A stretch of DNA of 64,000 nucleotides from Gelidibacter japonicus (GCF_010725055.1 NZ_BJKB01000015.1:539-64538), one strand, 5' to 3'. Positions 1 to 9,595 are shown, counted from the first letter of the stretch. The notes: generated by a model not told the origin, from the letters alone. Translations and numbers: made by a program.

Positions 1-3000
1 AGTTCTGACCCCTGACGGTACAGAACATGTTTACCATCAGGCTCGTTGGGACAGTGTCAGCAACCAATGGGTAACCACAAAAATAGCTGACGCAGGTGAT
101 GGTCTGCATACTGCTGCCTATTCTGCAAACCAATCGCGGTTTCCTTCACATTCTTTTTCTTCAGGAGGTCTTAACTTTGCTGCCAACGACTTATCAACAG
201 TTTATTTATCTAAAAGAAGTGAGCAAGGTGTTTTCGAGATCTACAAATATACCACCTCAGATTCAGGAAGCACGTGGCAAGAGGCAGAAACTTTAACTTC
301 AGGAACAAGTTCCAGCCAAGTGAACATACGTCCAAGGCGAGTAAAAAATCTGCCTGAAAACGCTCCTTTAGATATCGTCTGGATGCAGGGCGAGTACTCA
401 AGTCCCGTAGATTTTGACACCAAAATAATGGCAATAGGCAATGCAGTAACTCCAACGGCAATAGCCTTCGAAAATGAAGAGTACAATCTTGTGATAAATG
501 ATATTGAAACTTTAAACGTTTACTTCTCTCCAATTTTTGTAGCCAATAAAGAATTTACGTTGGAATCTAGTGATGGGTCTATCGTAGAAATTACTTCAGA
601 CAATAAAATTAAAGGTCTCGCTCTAGGTACCGTGACTATAACGGCCATAGCCATAGATGACCCATCGATTACAGCAACTTGTCAAGTAACGGTCTTGGAC
701 AGGTTGGTATTTGACCTGTTTAAAGAGCGTATTGTTGCAGACCTCATACAAGAGAAATCAAAAGATGTTAGTCAAAGAGATGCAGATGTTGCTTCTTACT
801 TGGCTCAATTGCAATCAGATGGTGCATTCCCGGATGTCGATTATTCATCAACCGCCAGAACAGACTGGCCTCCACTAGTGCATTTAGACCGTTTAATGGA
901 TATGGGGCTGGCCTACACTGATGAGGGAAGCATCTACTATGGAGATACTTCCCTAAAAGCAAAGATGGATACAATGCTTCAATATTGGCAAACCGAGCAA
1001 CCAAGCTCAAACAATTGGTATTATAACCAAATTGGAGAACCAAAACTAATGGGGCAGTATCTTATCCTAATGGATTATCTAGGGAGTGAAAGAATCCCGC
1101 AAGTCTTATTGAACACAGCTATTGCACGCCTAAGCAATAATGGAGGAAACCCTTCGTCTCAAACTGGTGCCAACCGCATTGATGTGGCTTTGCACCATAT
1201 GTATAGAGCTTGTCTTACCAAAGATTCCGATTTACTGAACGAGGCAATGACCTATATCTATTCGCCTATTGAGCTAACAACAGGAAGTGAAGGGATACAA
1301 TATGATAATTCTTACACACAACACGGACGCCAGTTGTATACTGGTTCCTATGGAAACGTTTTTCTAACAGGAATTACCAAGGCAAGCATGTATGCTGTAG
1401 ACACAGAATATGCCATTCCATCTGATAGATTGCAAATTCTAAGTAATTTGGTAAAGGATTCCTATGCAACTATATTTAGAGGTGAATATATGCTTTTCAA
1501 CCCTTTAGGACGGGCTTCTACCCGACCTAACGCCACAAAAAAGACAGGGGATACAAGTATCTTTGAACGAATGAAAAGTCTTGATCCTGCAAATGCGGCA
1601 ATTTACGATAATGTAATTTCTCGATTAACAGGAGCCGAAGATCCAAACTATGGCATCACACCTTCGAGCGTTCATTATTACCATTCCGATTATACATTAC
1701 ACAACAAACCAGCCTATACAGTAGATTTACGCATGGTTTCCAATAGAACGGTTCGCAATGAATACCTAAGCGATAACGGAGAGGGCATCAAACAATACTT
1801 TTTGTCCGATGGTGCTACTGGAATTTTTGTTGATGGCGATGAGTATTATAATATTTTTCCAGTGTGGGACTGGTCTAAAATCCCTGGTGTTACTTCTCCA
1901 GAATACACTTCTATTCCCCAAGCATCAAGTTATCTTCAAAAAGGAACATCAGACTTTGTTGGTGGAGTAACCGATAATTTAAATACCGTTTCAGCTTATC
2001 AATATAACGACACTTACAGTGGAATCAATACTTCTGCGAATAAAGCATGGTTCTTTTTTGATAATGAAATTGTTTGTTTAGGAAACAGCATTCAATCCAC
2101 TTCAGGTCTAAAAGTAAATACAACCGTCAATCAGAACCTTCTTGAGGGGAATATCACCGTGTCTTCCGGTGGTACAAAATCTTCCATAACCTCAGGCGAT
2201 TATGATTACAGCAACTTAGATTGGGTATATCACGATAAAGTAGCCTATTACTTTCCAGAGCATGGCAACATCAATCTATCGGCGCAGCAAAAAACTGGTT
2301 TATGGTCAAGTATAAACACCAATTATGCAAATGAGCCTACGGTTGTAAAAGACGTTTTCACATTAGCCTTTGACCATGGTGTCGATCCTACGGAAGACAC
2401 CTACGCTTACGTAATTGTTCCAGGAGTTTCAGAGGCAGAAGCAGATTTTTATACGATTTCAGATATTGAAATCTTGGTGAATTCTGATTCTTTACAAGCC
2501 GTTTACCATAAAGCACAAAAAAGTTACGGCTTGGTGTTTCATAAAGCCTCGAAATTCGTTCATAATGACTTTGCGATAGAAGCTGATGCAGGTTGTGTAG
2601 TGCTGGCCAAAGATGTAGATCAAGCCGAAGCGATCATCTATGTTGCAGATCCACAAAATGGAACAATTCCGATTAATTTGGGTGTAGTAACCTCTGAAGT
2701 CAAAGAGCCAAGGTTAATCACTTATAGCGCTTCCAACCCTCATTTAGGGCAGTCCCTAAGATTTAATATTAACCAAGACTCACCGCTTTACCCAGGCAAA
2801 GAAACTTTGTTGGATAAGTCAGGCTGGATCATTAAAACTTCAATAGAAGGACCTACGGATACGGTTGTGGGAGGTTCAGAGCCAGAGTATATTATAGATG
2901 ACAATACACAAACTGCCTTTTTGTTTGTAAAGCCAGGAAGGACTTTTGGAGGAATTACGGCTGATTCGGATTATGAGCCATCCTTTACCATCGACATGCA

Positions 3001-3562
3001 AACTGAGCAAGATATTAGTTTCTTTGTCTATAGACACCGAACGGACAATAGCCTTAGCATTTTAAGAGCCTCTTCAGTGTCTTTCTATGGTAGTGATTCA
3101 GAAGATGGGCCATTCGATCCAATCGTTGAAGATGTGGCAATTGCAACTGATGTTCCTGAGGTTAAAGTGTCATTTCCTGAGGTGAATTACCGTTATATCA
3201 AATTAGTAATTACCGGATGGGATGTTAACTCAGGGAGCACCATTCAAGTCTCAGAGTTCAATGTAGGAAACTTGGACAATACCACTCTCGGAATGGAAGA
3301 TCTTCCAGTTAATTCCAATCCATCAGAGTTCTCGGTATTTGTCTATCCAAACCCTGTGAATTCAGGTGATCATCTAAATTTCAAGATGTCAAGATTTTCG
3401 GATGATGTCGTTTTTGAAGTATACGATATTTTAGGAACCTGTCACCAAAAAGCAAAAGGAACAGTAATAAATACTGCAGGATTGTCATCTGGATTGTACT
3501 TTTTGAAAGTGTTTGAAAAAATGACAGGCCAAATTGCAACCGTTAAATTTCTTGTGAAATAG
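1..3562 (+). CDS. Secreted PL8 polysaccharide lyase with BNR propeller, Ig-like and T9SS domains (5' partial)
   Basis: The frame is open from base 2, so the true start lies left of the window. The first ~150 codons resemble the end of a BNR_4 beta-propeller. A Big_2 Ig-like domain follows (about nt 440-700), then a PL8 alpha/alpha toroid. The four PL8 catalytic residues are visible: Asn (codon at nt 1172), His (1322, in QHG), Tyr (1349, in YTGSYG) and Arg (1511). Their spacing of 50, 9 and 54 residues equals that of chondroitin AC lyase. Beta-sandwich regions follow, then a discoidin-like module (about nt 2850-3280) and a C-terminal type IX sorting domain with YPNPV and a terminal LVK. PL8 enzymes cleave chondroitin, hyaluronan, xanthan or alginate by beta-elimination; the substrate cannot be read from sequence. 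The downstream kdu genes fit a uronate-containing polymer. The protein should be exported and either released or surface-bound. Confidence 0.9.
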   Translation, partial: VLTPDGTEHVYHQARWDSVSNQWVTTKIADAGDGLHTAAYSANQSRFPSHSFSSGGLNFAANDLSTVYLSKRSEQGVFEIYKYTTSDSGSTWQEAETLTSGTSSSQVNIRPRRVKNLPENAPLDIVWMQGEYSSPVDFDTKIMAIGNAVTPTAIAFENEEYNLVINDIETLNVYFSPIFVANKEFTLESSDGSIVEITSDNKIKGLALGTVTITAIAIDDPSITATCQVTVLDRLVFDLFKERIVADLIQEKSKDVSQRDADVASYLAQLQSDGAFPDVDYSSTARTDWPPLVHLDRLMDMGLAYTDEGSIYYGDTSLKAKMDTMLQYWQTEQPSSNNWYYNQIGEPKLMGQYLILMDYLGSERIPQVLLNTAIARLSNNGGNPSSQTGANRIDVALHHMYRACLTKDSDLLNEAMTYIYSPIELTTGSEGIQYDNSYTQHGRQLYTGSYGNVFLTGITKASMYAVDTEYAIPSDRLQILSNLVKDSYATIFRGEYMLFNPLGRASTRPNATKKTGDTSIFERMKSLDPANAAIYDNVISRLTGAEDPNYGITPSSVHYYHSDYTLHNKPAYTVDLRMVSNRTVRNEYLSDNGEGIKQYFLSDGATGIFVDGDEYYNIFPVWDWSKIPGVTSPEYTSIPQASSYLQKGTSDFVGGVTDNLNTVSAYQYNDTYSGINTSANKAWFFFDNEIVCLGNSIQSTSGLKVNTTVNQNLLEGNITVSSGGTKSSITSGDYDYSNLDWVYHDKVAYYFPEHGNINLSAQQKTGLWSSINTNYANEPTVVKDVFTLAFDHGVDPTEDTYAYVIVPGVSEAEADFYTISDIEILVNSDSLQAVYHKAQKSYGLVFHKASKFVHNDFAIEADAGCVVLAKDVDQAEAIIYVADPQNGTIPINLGVVTSEVKEPRLITYSASNPHLGQSLRFNINQDSPLYPGKETLLDKSGWIIKTSIEGPTDTVVGGSEPEYIIDDNTQTAFLFVKPGRTFGGITADSDYEPSFTIDMQTEQDISFFVYRHRTDNSLSILRASSVSFYGSDSEDGPFDPIVEDVAIATDVPEVKVSFPEVNYRYIKLVITGWDVNSGSTIQVSEFNVGNLDNTTLGMEDLPVNSNPSEFSVFVYPNPVNSGDHLNFKMSRFSDDVVFEVYDILGTCHQKAKGTVINTAGLSSGLYFLKVFEKMTGQIATVKFLVK

Positions 3563-3586
3563 TTTGAATTAATAGCAACCACAATT

Positions 3587-3618
3587 AGGCTTACTCGAAA
3601 TTTCGGGTAAGCCTTTTT
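3587..3618 (+). terminator. Rho-independent terminator after the PL8 gene
   Basis: A 12-bp stem (one G-T pair) with loop AATT is followed by TTTTT, 24 bases after the PL8 stop codon. It separates the lyase transcript from the convergent lacI gene. Confidence 0.8.
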
Positions 3619-3644
3619 ATTTTAAGTCTATTTAGTCTCCTTTC

Positions 3645-4676
3645 TTAAAAGGCCATATTATGCTGGGAAGAATCTCGTTCTACAAGACTCGCCTGAATAA
3701 CAATTTTCTCATTGATGAAGTTTTTATTAGAATTAGTGATCTGAGAAATTAAAAGTTCAGCAGCCCGTTTTCCAATATCAAACCCAGGCTGATTGATAGT
3801 CGTCAACGACGGCTCAATCACGGCAGATATAGCTTCATTACTAAAACCTACAATGGCAATATCCTCAGGTATTTTATATCCATTTCTTTTGAGCTGTTGC
3901 AAGGCACTAATGGCGGCAACATCATTTGCTGAAAAGATACCATCTACCTTATAAGGTAACTCTATAATTTTATTGACATTGTCCACACCGTCTTGTTCCA
4001 TTAGGCGGGAACTAAAAATCAGTTCTTCACTAAACTCCATATCATGTTTTAGAAGTGCTGCTTTATAGCCTTCACAACGGTTTTTATAGATTTCCAAATG
4101 CATGGGCCCAGAAAAATGGGCAATTTTTTCACATCCTTTTATTATAAGATGCTCTGTAGCATCAAAACCAGCTTGGAAATCATCAATAAGGACACTGCTC
4201 GTATCGGGTATATCAAGATGCCTGTCAAAAAAAACAAATGGGATCTTTCGCTTTCTTAGGCCTTCAAAATGCTCGTAGTTTTTCGTCTCCATAGATATGG
4301 ATACCAAAACACCATCTACCCTATTCGCCACTAAGGTATTGATATTATTATGCTCGCGTTCCAATTGTTCCAAGGATTGACAAATAATAACATTATACCC
4401 AAGATTATAAGACGTCTCTTCAATTCCCGCAATGGCAGAAGAAAAGAAATGCCTTGAAATACGAGGCACAATAACACCCAGGGTATTGGTTTTATTTTTG
4501 CGCAAGTTTGAGGCCAAATCATTCCGCTGATACCCCAATTCATGGGCCTTGGCAATAATTCTGTTTTTAGTTTTTTCAGTTACCCTGGGACTGTCGTTAA
4601 GTGCCCGTGAAACGGTAGAACTATCAACATTTAGAATCCGAGCAATATCGTGTATGGTTATTTTATCGGGGCTCAT
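3645..4676 (-). CDS. LacI-family transcriptional regulator
   Basis: The 343-residue length is normal for the family. Residues about 4-55 form the LacI helix-turn-helix and hinge helix (IHDIARILNVDSSTVSRALN and following), and residues about 60-335 form the periplasmic-binding-protein-like sugar domain. It lies between the PL8 gene and the divergently transcribed kduI operon, so a local regulator of uronate use is the natural reading. The ligand is probably an intermediate of that pathway, but this is inference. The perfect palindrome at 4815-4842, between the two divergent starts, is a good candidate operator for it. Whether it represses or activates cannot be seen. Confidence 0.92.
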   Translation of the reverse strand: MSPDKITIHDIARILNVDSSTVSRALNDSPRVTEKTKNRIIAKAHELGYQRNDLASNLRKNKTNTLGVIVPRISRHFFSSAIAGIEETSYNLGYNVIICQSLEQLEREHNNINTLVANRVDGVLVSISMETKNYEHFEGLRKRKIPFVFFDRHLDIPDTSSVLIDDFQAGFDATEHLIIKGCEKIAHFSGPMHLEIYKNRCEGYKAALLKHDMEFSEELIFSSRLMEQDGVDNVNKIIELPYKVDGIFSANDVAAISALQQLKRNGYKIPEDIAIVGFSNEAISAVIEPSLTTINQPGFDIGKRAAELLISQITNSNKNFINEKIVIQASLVERDSSQHNMAF

Positions 4677-4814
4677 AGCGTAAATGGAACAAAATTTAAG
4701 GTAATATAGTGTGTTTTGAAAAATTCTAAATTAATCAAAATTCAACTTATATGATCGCTTTCAATGTCAGAAGCTTCTTTTACTAAAGATAAAACTCCTA
4801 TAGCAAAGATAAGT

Positions 4815-4842
4815 ATAAAAATACAATCGATTGTATTTTTAT
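4815..4842. promoter_or_regulatory. 28-bp perfect palindrome, probable LacI-family operator
   Basis: Bases 4815-4842 equal their own reverse complement, with core CAATCGATTG and A/T-rich arms. A CpG at the centre of a symmetric site is typical of LacI-family operators. It lies 139 bases upstream of lacI and 67 bases upstream of kduI, in a position to control one or both. A near-match to the -7 box, TACATTTA, occurs just downstream at 4848-4855, so a protein bound here would overlap the probable kduI promoter. Confidence 0.75.
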
Positions 4843-4908
4843 TTTGTTACATTTACAATTCTAATTCTTAGAACAACTAAAATTTTATTAATAAATAATA
4901 CTGAAGTT

Positions 4909-5751
4909 ATGAAAACGACCTATGAAGTAAGATATGCGGCGTCTCCGAATGATGTAAAATCCTACGACACCCAGAAATTACGTGATGAATTCTTGATCGA
5001 CTCACTAATGAAGCCAGATACAATCCATTTTGTTTATACACATTATGATAGGTACATGGCAGGTAGTGCAGTACCAACAAGCACACCCTTAAAGTTAGAG
5101 ACTGTTGATGCTCTAAAATCCGAGTTCTTCTTGGAACGAAGAGAATTAGGTATTATCAATGTTGGCGAGCAAGGTACGGTATCGGTTGATGGCACAGACT
5201 ATGTGTTGAACCATAAAGAAGCCCTCTATATAGGACAAGGCAACAAGGATGTCACTTTTTCAAGTACATCTGCCAATAAACCTGCTAAGTTCTATTTGAA
5301 CTCCACTCCTGCCCATAAAGCATTCCCTACCAAAAAAATAGGTACTGATGATGTTGAAGTTATTGAATTGGGAGCACCAGAAACTGCCAACGCAAGAACA
5401 CTAAGAAAGTACATAGTCAATACTGTGGTAGACGTGTGCCAATTACAAATGGGAATGACTACACTAAAACCAGGTAGTTCATGGAACACGATGCCTGCCC
5501 ACGTACATGACCGACGCATGGAAGTCTATTTCTACTTTGAAGTTCCGGAAGATCAAGCAGTCTGTCATTTTATGGGTCAACCACACGAAACAAGGCATAT
5601 TTGGATGGCCAATGACCAAGCGGTCATCTCCCCTCCTTGGTCAATTCACTCTGGCTCCGGAACGAGCAGCTATACCTTTATATGGGGGATGGCAGGAGAA
5701 AACTTAGACTATGGCGACATGGACCATTGCAAAATAAACGAATTAAGATAA
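4909..5751 (+). CDS. kduI: 5-dehydro-4-deoxy-D-glucuronate isomerase
   Basis: KduI converts 4-deoxy-L-threo-5-hexosulose uronate, the open form of unsaturated uronic acid, to 3-deoxy-D-glycero-2,5-hexodiulosonate in the cytoplasm. I chose the ATG at 4909 (MKTTYEVRYA) because it gives 280 residues, the usual length; the frame is open further upstream but runs into the operator. The zinc ligands match E. coli KduI with an offset of two: His198 and His200 in AHVHDRR, Glu205 and His247. kduD follows after 19 bases. This gene is the first of the kdu-kdg-TRAP run. Confidence 0.96.
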   Translation: MKTTYEVRYAASPNDVKSYDTQKLRDEFLIDSLMKPDTIHFVYTHYDRYMAGSAVPTSTPLKLETVDALKSEFFLERRELGIINVGEQGTVSVDGTDYVLNHKEALYIGQGNKDVTFSSTSANKPAKFYLNSTPAHKAFPTKKIGTDDVEVIELGAPETANARTLRKYIVNTVVDVCQLQMGMTTLKPGSSWNTMPAHVHDRRMEVYFYFEVPEDQAVCHFMGQPHETRHIWMANDQAVISPPWSIHSGSGTSSYTFIWGMAGENLDYGDMDHCKINELR

Positions 5752-5770
5752 ACTCATAAAATACTATATT

Positions 5771-6562
5771 ATGTCAACTAAATTATTTGATTTAACAGGA
5801 AAAGTAGCATTGGTAACAGGTGCTGTTCACGGTCTTGGCATGGCTATGGCCAAAGGCCTCGGAAATGCAGGCGCCACCATTGTAGTGAACAACCATTCTG
5901 GAGATTCTTTGGAAGCTGCGGTTAAGGAATATAAGAATTCAGGCTTAAACGCTCATGGTTACGTCTTTGACGTGACGGATACGGAAGCGGTCGAAGCCGC
6001 CATCACGAAAATTGAAACCGAAGTTGGACCAATTGACATTTTGGTCAACAATGCCGGGATTATCAAAAGAACACCAATTATAGAAATGGAAACTGTCGAT
6101 TTTGAAGAAGTCATAAAAGTGGATCTTGTGGGCCCATTTATCGTTTCAAAATTCGTTGCCAAAAGTATGATCAACAGAGGTGGAGGAAAAATCATAAACA
6201 TTTGCTCAATGATGAGTGAGTTGGGCAGAGATTCTGTAAGTGCCTATGCCGCTGCAAAAGGTGGCTTAAAAATGCTGACCAAAAGTATGGCTACAGAATG
6301 GGCGCGCTATAATATCCAAACCAACGGCATCGGTCCTGGATATTTTGCGACAAGCCAAACCGCACCAATTCGCGTTGATGGACATCCTTTTAATGATTTC
6401 ATCATTGGGAGAACTCCTGCCGGGCGTTGGGGAAATCCCGAAGACCTACAAGGAACTGCTATATTCTTAGCCTCCCAAGCCAGTGATTTTGTCAATGGCC
6501 ATGTCGTTTATGTAGATGGCGGAATTTTGGCGACCATCGGAAAACCTTCTAACGAAAAATAA
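5771..6562 (+). CDS. kduD: 2-dehydro-3-deoxy-D-gluconate 5-dehydrogenase (SDR family)
   Basis: This 263-residue short-chain dehydrogenase has the TGxxxGxG nucleotide-binding motif (TGAVHGLG from residue 16), NNAG at 93-96 and the Ser146, Tyr159, Lys163 catalytic set (YAAAK). Its place directly after kduI identifies it as KduD, which reduces 3-deoxy-D-glycero-2,5-hexodiulosonate to 2-keto-3-deoxygluconate with NAD(P)H. On sequence alone other SDR activities would be possible, so the specific call rests on context as well as motifs. The next gene begins 3 bases after its stop codon. Confidence 0.93.
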   Translation: MSTKLFDLTGKVALVTGAVHGLGMAMAKGLGNAGATIVVNNHSGDSLEAAVKEYKNSGLNAHGYVFDVTDTEAVEAAITKIETEVGPIDILVNNAGIIKRTPIIEMETVDFEEVIKVDLVGPFIVSKFVAKSMINRGGGKIINICSMMSELGRDSVSAYAAAKGGLKMLTKSMATEWARYNIQTNGIGPGYFATSQTAPIRVDGHPFNDFIIGRTPAGRWGNPEDLQGTAIFLASQASDFVNGHVVYVDGGILATIGKPSNEK

Positions 6563-6565
6563 AAA

Positions 6566-7744
6566 ATGATGTTGCACCTTCGTAAATACGCCTTGTTTAT
6601 TACTTTATTCGCATTGATGGCTTCATGTGCTGATCAAGAAAAAGCGAAAACATTTACTGTAAAAAACAGTTTGGACATGGATCGCTCTTTCGAAACGGTT
6701 GAATTAACCAAAGACTTTTTAAAAGTGGATGATCTTTCTAATGTGGGTATCAAAAATATCGATACCCAGACATTGTTGGTTACACAGACCATTGACACTG
6801 ATGGAGATGGGATTTTAGACCTCATCATCTTTCAACCGGAAATCAAAGCCAATAGTGAACAATCTTTTGAAATTGTGACTGTTACCGAGGCAGAGCGCCC
6901 TGAAGCACCGGAATTGTGCTACTCGCGCTTTGTACCGGAACGTACCGATGATTATGCGTGGGAAAATGACAAAGTCGCTTTTAGGGTCTATGGCCCTGTG
7001 GCACAACAAATGATTGAGCAGAATATTCCCGGTGGCACTCTATCCAGCGGTGTTGATGCTTGGTTAAAACGAGTCGAGTATCCAATTATCAACAAGTGGT
7101 ACCAAAAAGCTACAGACGGTACAGGAAGCTATCATGAAGATACGGGTGAAGGCCTTGACAACTTTCATGTCGGGCCTAGCCGTGGCGTTGGTGGCATTGC
7201 CGTAAAAGTGGATACAGCATACTATATTTCAAAAAACTTTACCCAATGGCGTACCATTACTACTGGTCCACTCAGAACAAGTTTTTATTTGGAATACGCT
7301 AATTGGGATGCTGCGGGAAATGAAATCACCGAATCCAAAGTAATTAGTTTGGACCTGGGTCAAAATCTCTCAAAGTATGACACCAGTATTAAAGGTGTGG
7401 ACAAAATTTCGGCTGGATTGACCCTGCACGAAAAAGACGGTGTGGTCAGTGGCGATAAAGATCAGGGATGGGTAAGCTATTGGCAACCTATTGCGGATAC
7501 TGAAATAGGAACTGCCATTGTTGCACCTAAAAAGTACTTTATCGATTACGAAACGTATGACACCGAAGTTACCGATTTAAGCAATGCTTATGCCCATCTT
7601 GAGGTTTTAGATGAAAGAGTCATCTATTATGCCGGTTTTGCTTGGAAAAAATCAGGGCAGTATCCAACAAAGGAATTATGGGAAGCCTATTTGGACCGCT
7701 TTTCAAAACAAATAAAAAGTCCAATGACTGTTACTTTAGATTAG
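6566..7744 (+). CDS. DUF4861 family lipoprotein of the kdu operon
   Basis: The 392-residue protein begins with two possible ATGs (6566 and 6569) and has a lipoprotein signal with lipobox LMASC, so it is exported and lipid-anchored. The rest resembles DUF4861, a family of unknown function often found beside kduI and kduD in Bacteroidota. There are no membrane spans after the signal. It starts 3 bases after kduD and is clearly in the same transcript as cytoplasmic uronate enzymes, although it acts outside the cytoplasm. A role in processing or binding uronate oligosaccharides in the periplasm is inferred from context only. Confidence 0.8.
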   Translation: MMLHLRKYALFITLFALMASCADQEKAKTFTVKNSLDMDRSFETVELTKDFLKVDDLSNVGIKNIDTQTLLVTQTIDTDGDGILDLIIFQPEIKANSEQSFEIVTVTEAERPEAPELCYSRFVPERTDDYAWENDKVAFRVYGPVAQQMIEQNIPGGTLSSGVDAWLKRVEYPIINKWYQKATDGTGSYHEDTGEGLDNFHVGPSRGVGGIAVKVDTAYYISKNFTQWRTITTGPLRTSFYLEYANWDAAGNEITESKVISLDLGQNLSKYDTSIKGVDKISAGLTLHEKDGVVSGDKDQGWVSYWQPIADTEIGTAIVAPKKYFIDYETYDTEVTDLSNAYAHLEVLDERVIYYAGFAWKKSGQYPTKELWEAYLDRFSKQIKSPMTVTLD

Positions 7745-7855
7745 TGCTCTTAACTGTCCAATAACCTTAAAGACCCGCACCCAAGAAAAGTTATGGATAG
7801 AAACAAGAAAAGAGTAAGACTTTATATCAAGTTCTAATTAAACAATATTCAATAA

Positions 7856-8878
7856 ATGCAAAAAGTAGTCACCTTTGGAGAAATCATGTTACGCCTATCT
7901 ACGGAGCATCATTTAAGATTTTCCCAAGCCAATTCTTTCATGGCCAATTATGGGGGCGGCGAGTTTAACGTCGCTGTCTCCCTGTCCAACTATGGTGTTC
8001 CCACTGAATTCGTAACCAGACTTCCTTATAACGATATTGGGCAATCAGCATTGATGGAAATACGCAAACAAAATGTATCTTCAGAAAACATTGTGTACGG
8101 TGGCGAACGTTTGGGAATTTACTTTTTAGAAACTGGTGCAGGAACACGTGGCAGTAAAGTGGTCTACGATCGGAATCATTCGGCTATTTCTAATATTGAG
8201 GTTGGTATGATCGATTGGAAAAAGGTCTTTCAAGATACAAGTGTCTTCCATTGGAGCGGCATTACACCGGCTATATCCCAAAATGCAGCTGATGTGTGTT
8301 TGGAAGCGGTTAAAGTTGCCAAAGATATGGGAGTTCTAATTACCACTGACTTAAATTATAGATCAAAGCTTTGGCAATACGGTAAGGCACCGAAAGACAT
8401 TATGCCAGAGCTTTTAAATTATAGCCATGTCATCTTGGGTGATCTTGACACGGCATTTATGATGACCGGAAAGGATAAGCTCAACCTTGATTATAAAAAT
8501 ACAGACAGTTTGCCTCAGTATTATAATTTGTTTTTTGAGCAGTATCCCGATTTGAAATATATGGCTACTAGCATGCGCTATTCCATAAGTGCGTCCCATC
8601 AACAGATAGGCGGTGTTTTTTATGATAGAGCGAAAGTGTATACCGCTGCCGTTAGAGAGGTCACTCCGGTAGTTGATCGTGTTGGAAGTGGTGATGCCTT
8701 CATGGGAGGCCTTATTTATGGATTGTTGCAAACCCCTTTTGATCCTCAATACACAATCAATTTTGCAGTTGCAGCCTGTTGCCTGAAACATACCATTTCG
8801 GGCGATTTTAATTTGGTCACAAAAGAAGAAGTAGAAACGATAGCGAAAGGAGATGCCTCAGGAATCGTTTCTCGATAA
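7856..8878 (+). CDS. kdgK: 2-keto-3-deoxygluconate kinase (PfkB family)
   Basis: This 340-residue PfkB/ribokinase-fold kinase has the N-terminal GGEFNVA signature (residues about 34-40) and the C-terminal signature DRVGSGDAF (274-282), where Asp280 is the catalytic base. It phosphorylates 2-keto-3-deoxygluconate (KDG), the product of KduD, to KDPG. The following gene is the KDPG aldolase, which supports the substrate over other PfkB sugars such as fructose. A 111-base gap separates it from the DUF4861 gene; I see no terminator or clear promoter in that gap. Confidence 0.92.
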   Translation: MQKVVTFGEIMLRLSTEHHLRFSQANSFMANYGGGEFNVAVSLSNYGVPTEFVTRLPYNDIGQSALMEIRKQNVSSENIVYGGERLGIYFLETGAGTRGSKVVYDRNHSAISNIEVGMIDWKKVFQDTSVFHWSGITPAISQNAADVCLEAVKVAKDMGVLITTDLNYRSKLWQYGKAPKDIMPELLNYSHVILGDLDTAFMMTGKDKLNLDYKNTDSLPQYYNLFFEQYPDLKYMATSMRYSISASHQQIGGVFYDRAKVYTAAVREVTPVVDRVGSGDAFMGGLIYGLLQTPFDPQYTINFAVAACCLKHTISGDFNLVTKEEVETIAKGDASGIVSR

Positions 8879-8913
8879 TTTATATAAAACAGGGTAAAAA
8901 ATAAATATAATTT

Positions 8914-9582
8914 ATGGCACAGTTTTCAAGAATAGAGGTCGCAAATATCATGAAAGAAACAGGATTGGTGCCCTTATTTTTCAGTCAGGATTTAGAGTTG
9001 AGCAAGCAAATTCTTAAAGCCTGCTTCGATGGTGGTGCACGCTTGATGGAGTTTACGGCACGCGGGGATTTTGCCCATGAGATCTTTGGCCAACTGACCA
9101 AATATGCCATTAGTGAATTACCAGGAATGGTCATGGGTGTTGGTTCCATAACAGATGCGGCATCTGCCTCTTTATTCATGGCATTGGGCGCCAACTTTAT
9201 CGTAACGCCCGTATTTCGTAAAGACATTGCTATTGTTTGCAATAGACGTAAAGTCTTATGGTCTCCTGGATGTTGTTCGTTAACAGAAATTGCACAGGCC
9301 GAAGAGATGGGCTGTGAAATTGTCAAGCTTTTCCCTGGCGATAGTTTTGGTGCAAAATTCATAAAGAACATCAAAGGTCCGCAACCATGGACCAACATCA
9401 TGCCTACTGGAGGTGTATCGCCAAATAAAGAAAATCTTAAGGAATGGTTTGATGCCGGAGCGACATGTGTGGGCATGGGTTCTCAACTGATTACTAAGGA
9501 CATAGTGGATCAACAGGATTTTAAAAAGCTGGAAGAACAAGTCCGTTGGACAATAGAGACCATCAAATCCCTAAGACATTAA
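8914..9582 (+). CDS. kdgA: 2-dehydro-3-deoxy-6-phosphogluconate aldolase
   Basis: This class I aldolase (222 residues) splits KDPG into pyruvate and glyceraldehyde-3-phosphate, the last step of the pathway in this operon. The Schiff-base lysine is Lys138 in CEIVKLFPGD, and the EFTAR stretch (residues 46-50) supplies the catalytic glutamate and phosphate-site arginine. TGGVS (165-169) closes the phosphate site. It follows kdgK by 35 bases and precedes the TRAP genes by 13. It could also serve an Entner-Doudoroff branch, as KDPG aldolases usually do. Confidence 0.95.
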   Translation: MAQFSRIEVANIMKETGLVPLFFSQDLELSKQILKACFDGGARLMEFTARGDFAHEIFGQLTKYAISELPGMVMGVGSITDAASASLFMALGANFIVTPVFRKDIAIVCNRRKVLWSPGCCSLTEIAQAEEMGCEIVKLFPGDSFGAKFIKNIKGPQPWTNIMPTGGVSPNKENLKEWFDAGATCVGMGSQLITKDIVDQQDFKKLEEQVRWTIETIKSLRH

Positions 9583-9595
9583 TTACTATTTGAAT

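Noticed and set aside
4831-4908. Longer kduI starting at TTG 4831
   Set aside because: It would add 26 hydrophobic residues absent from the family and would start inside the operator palindrome.
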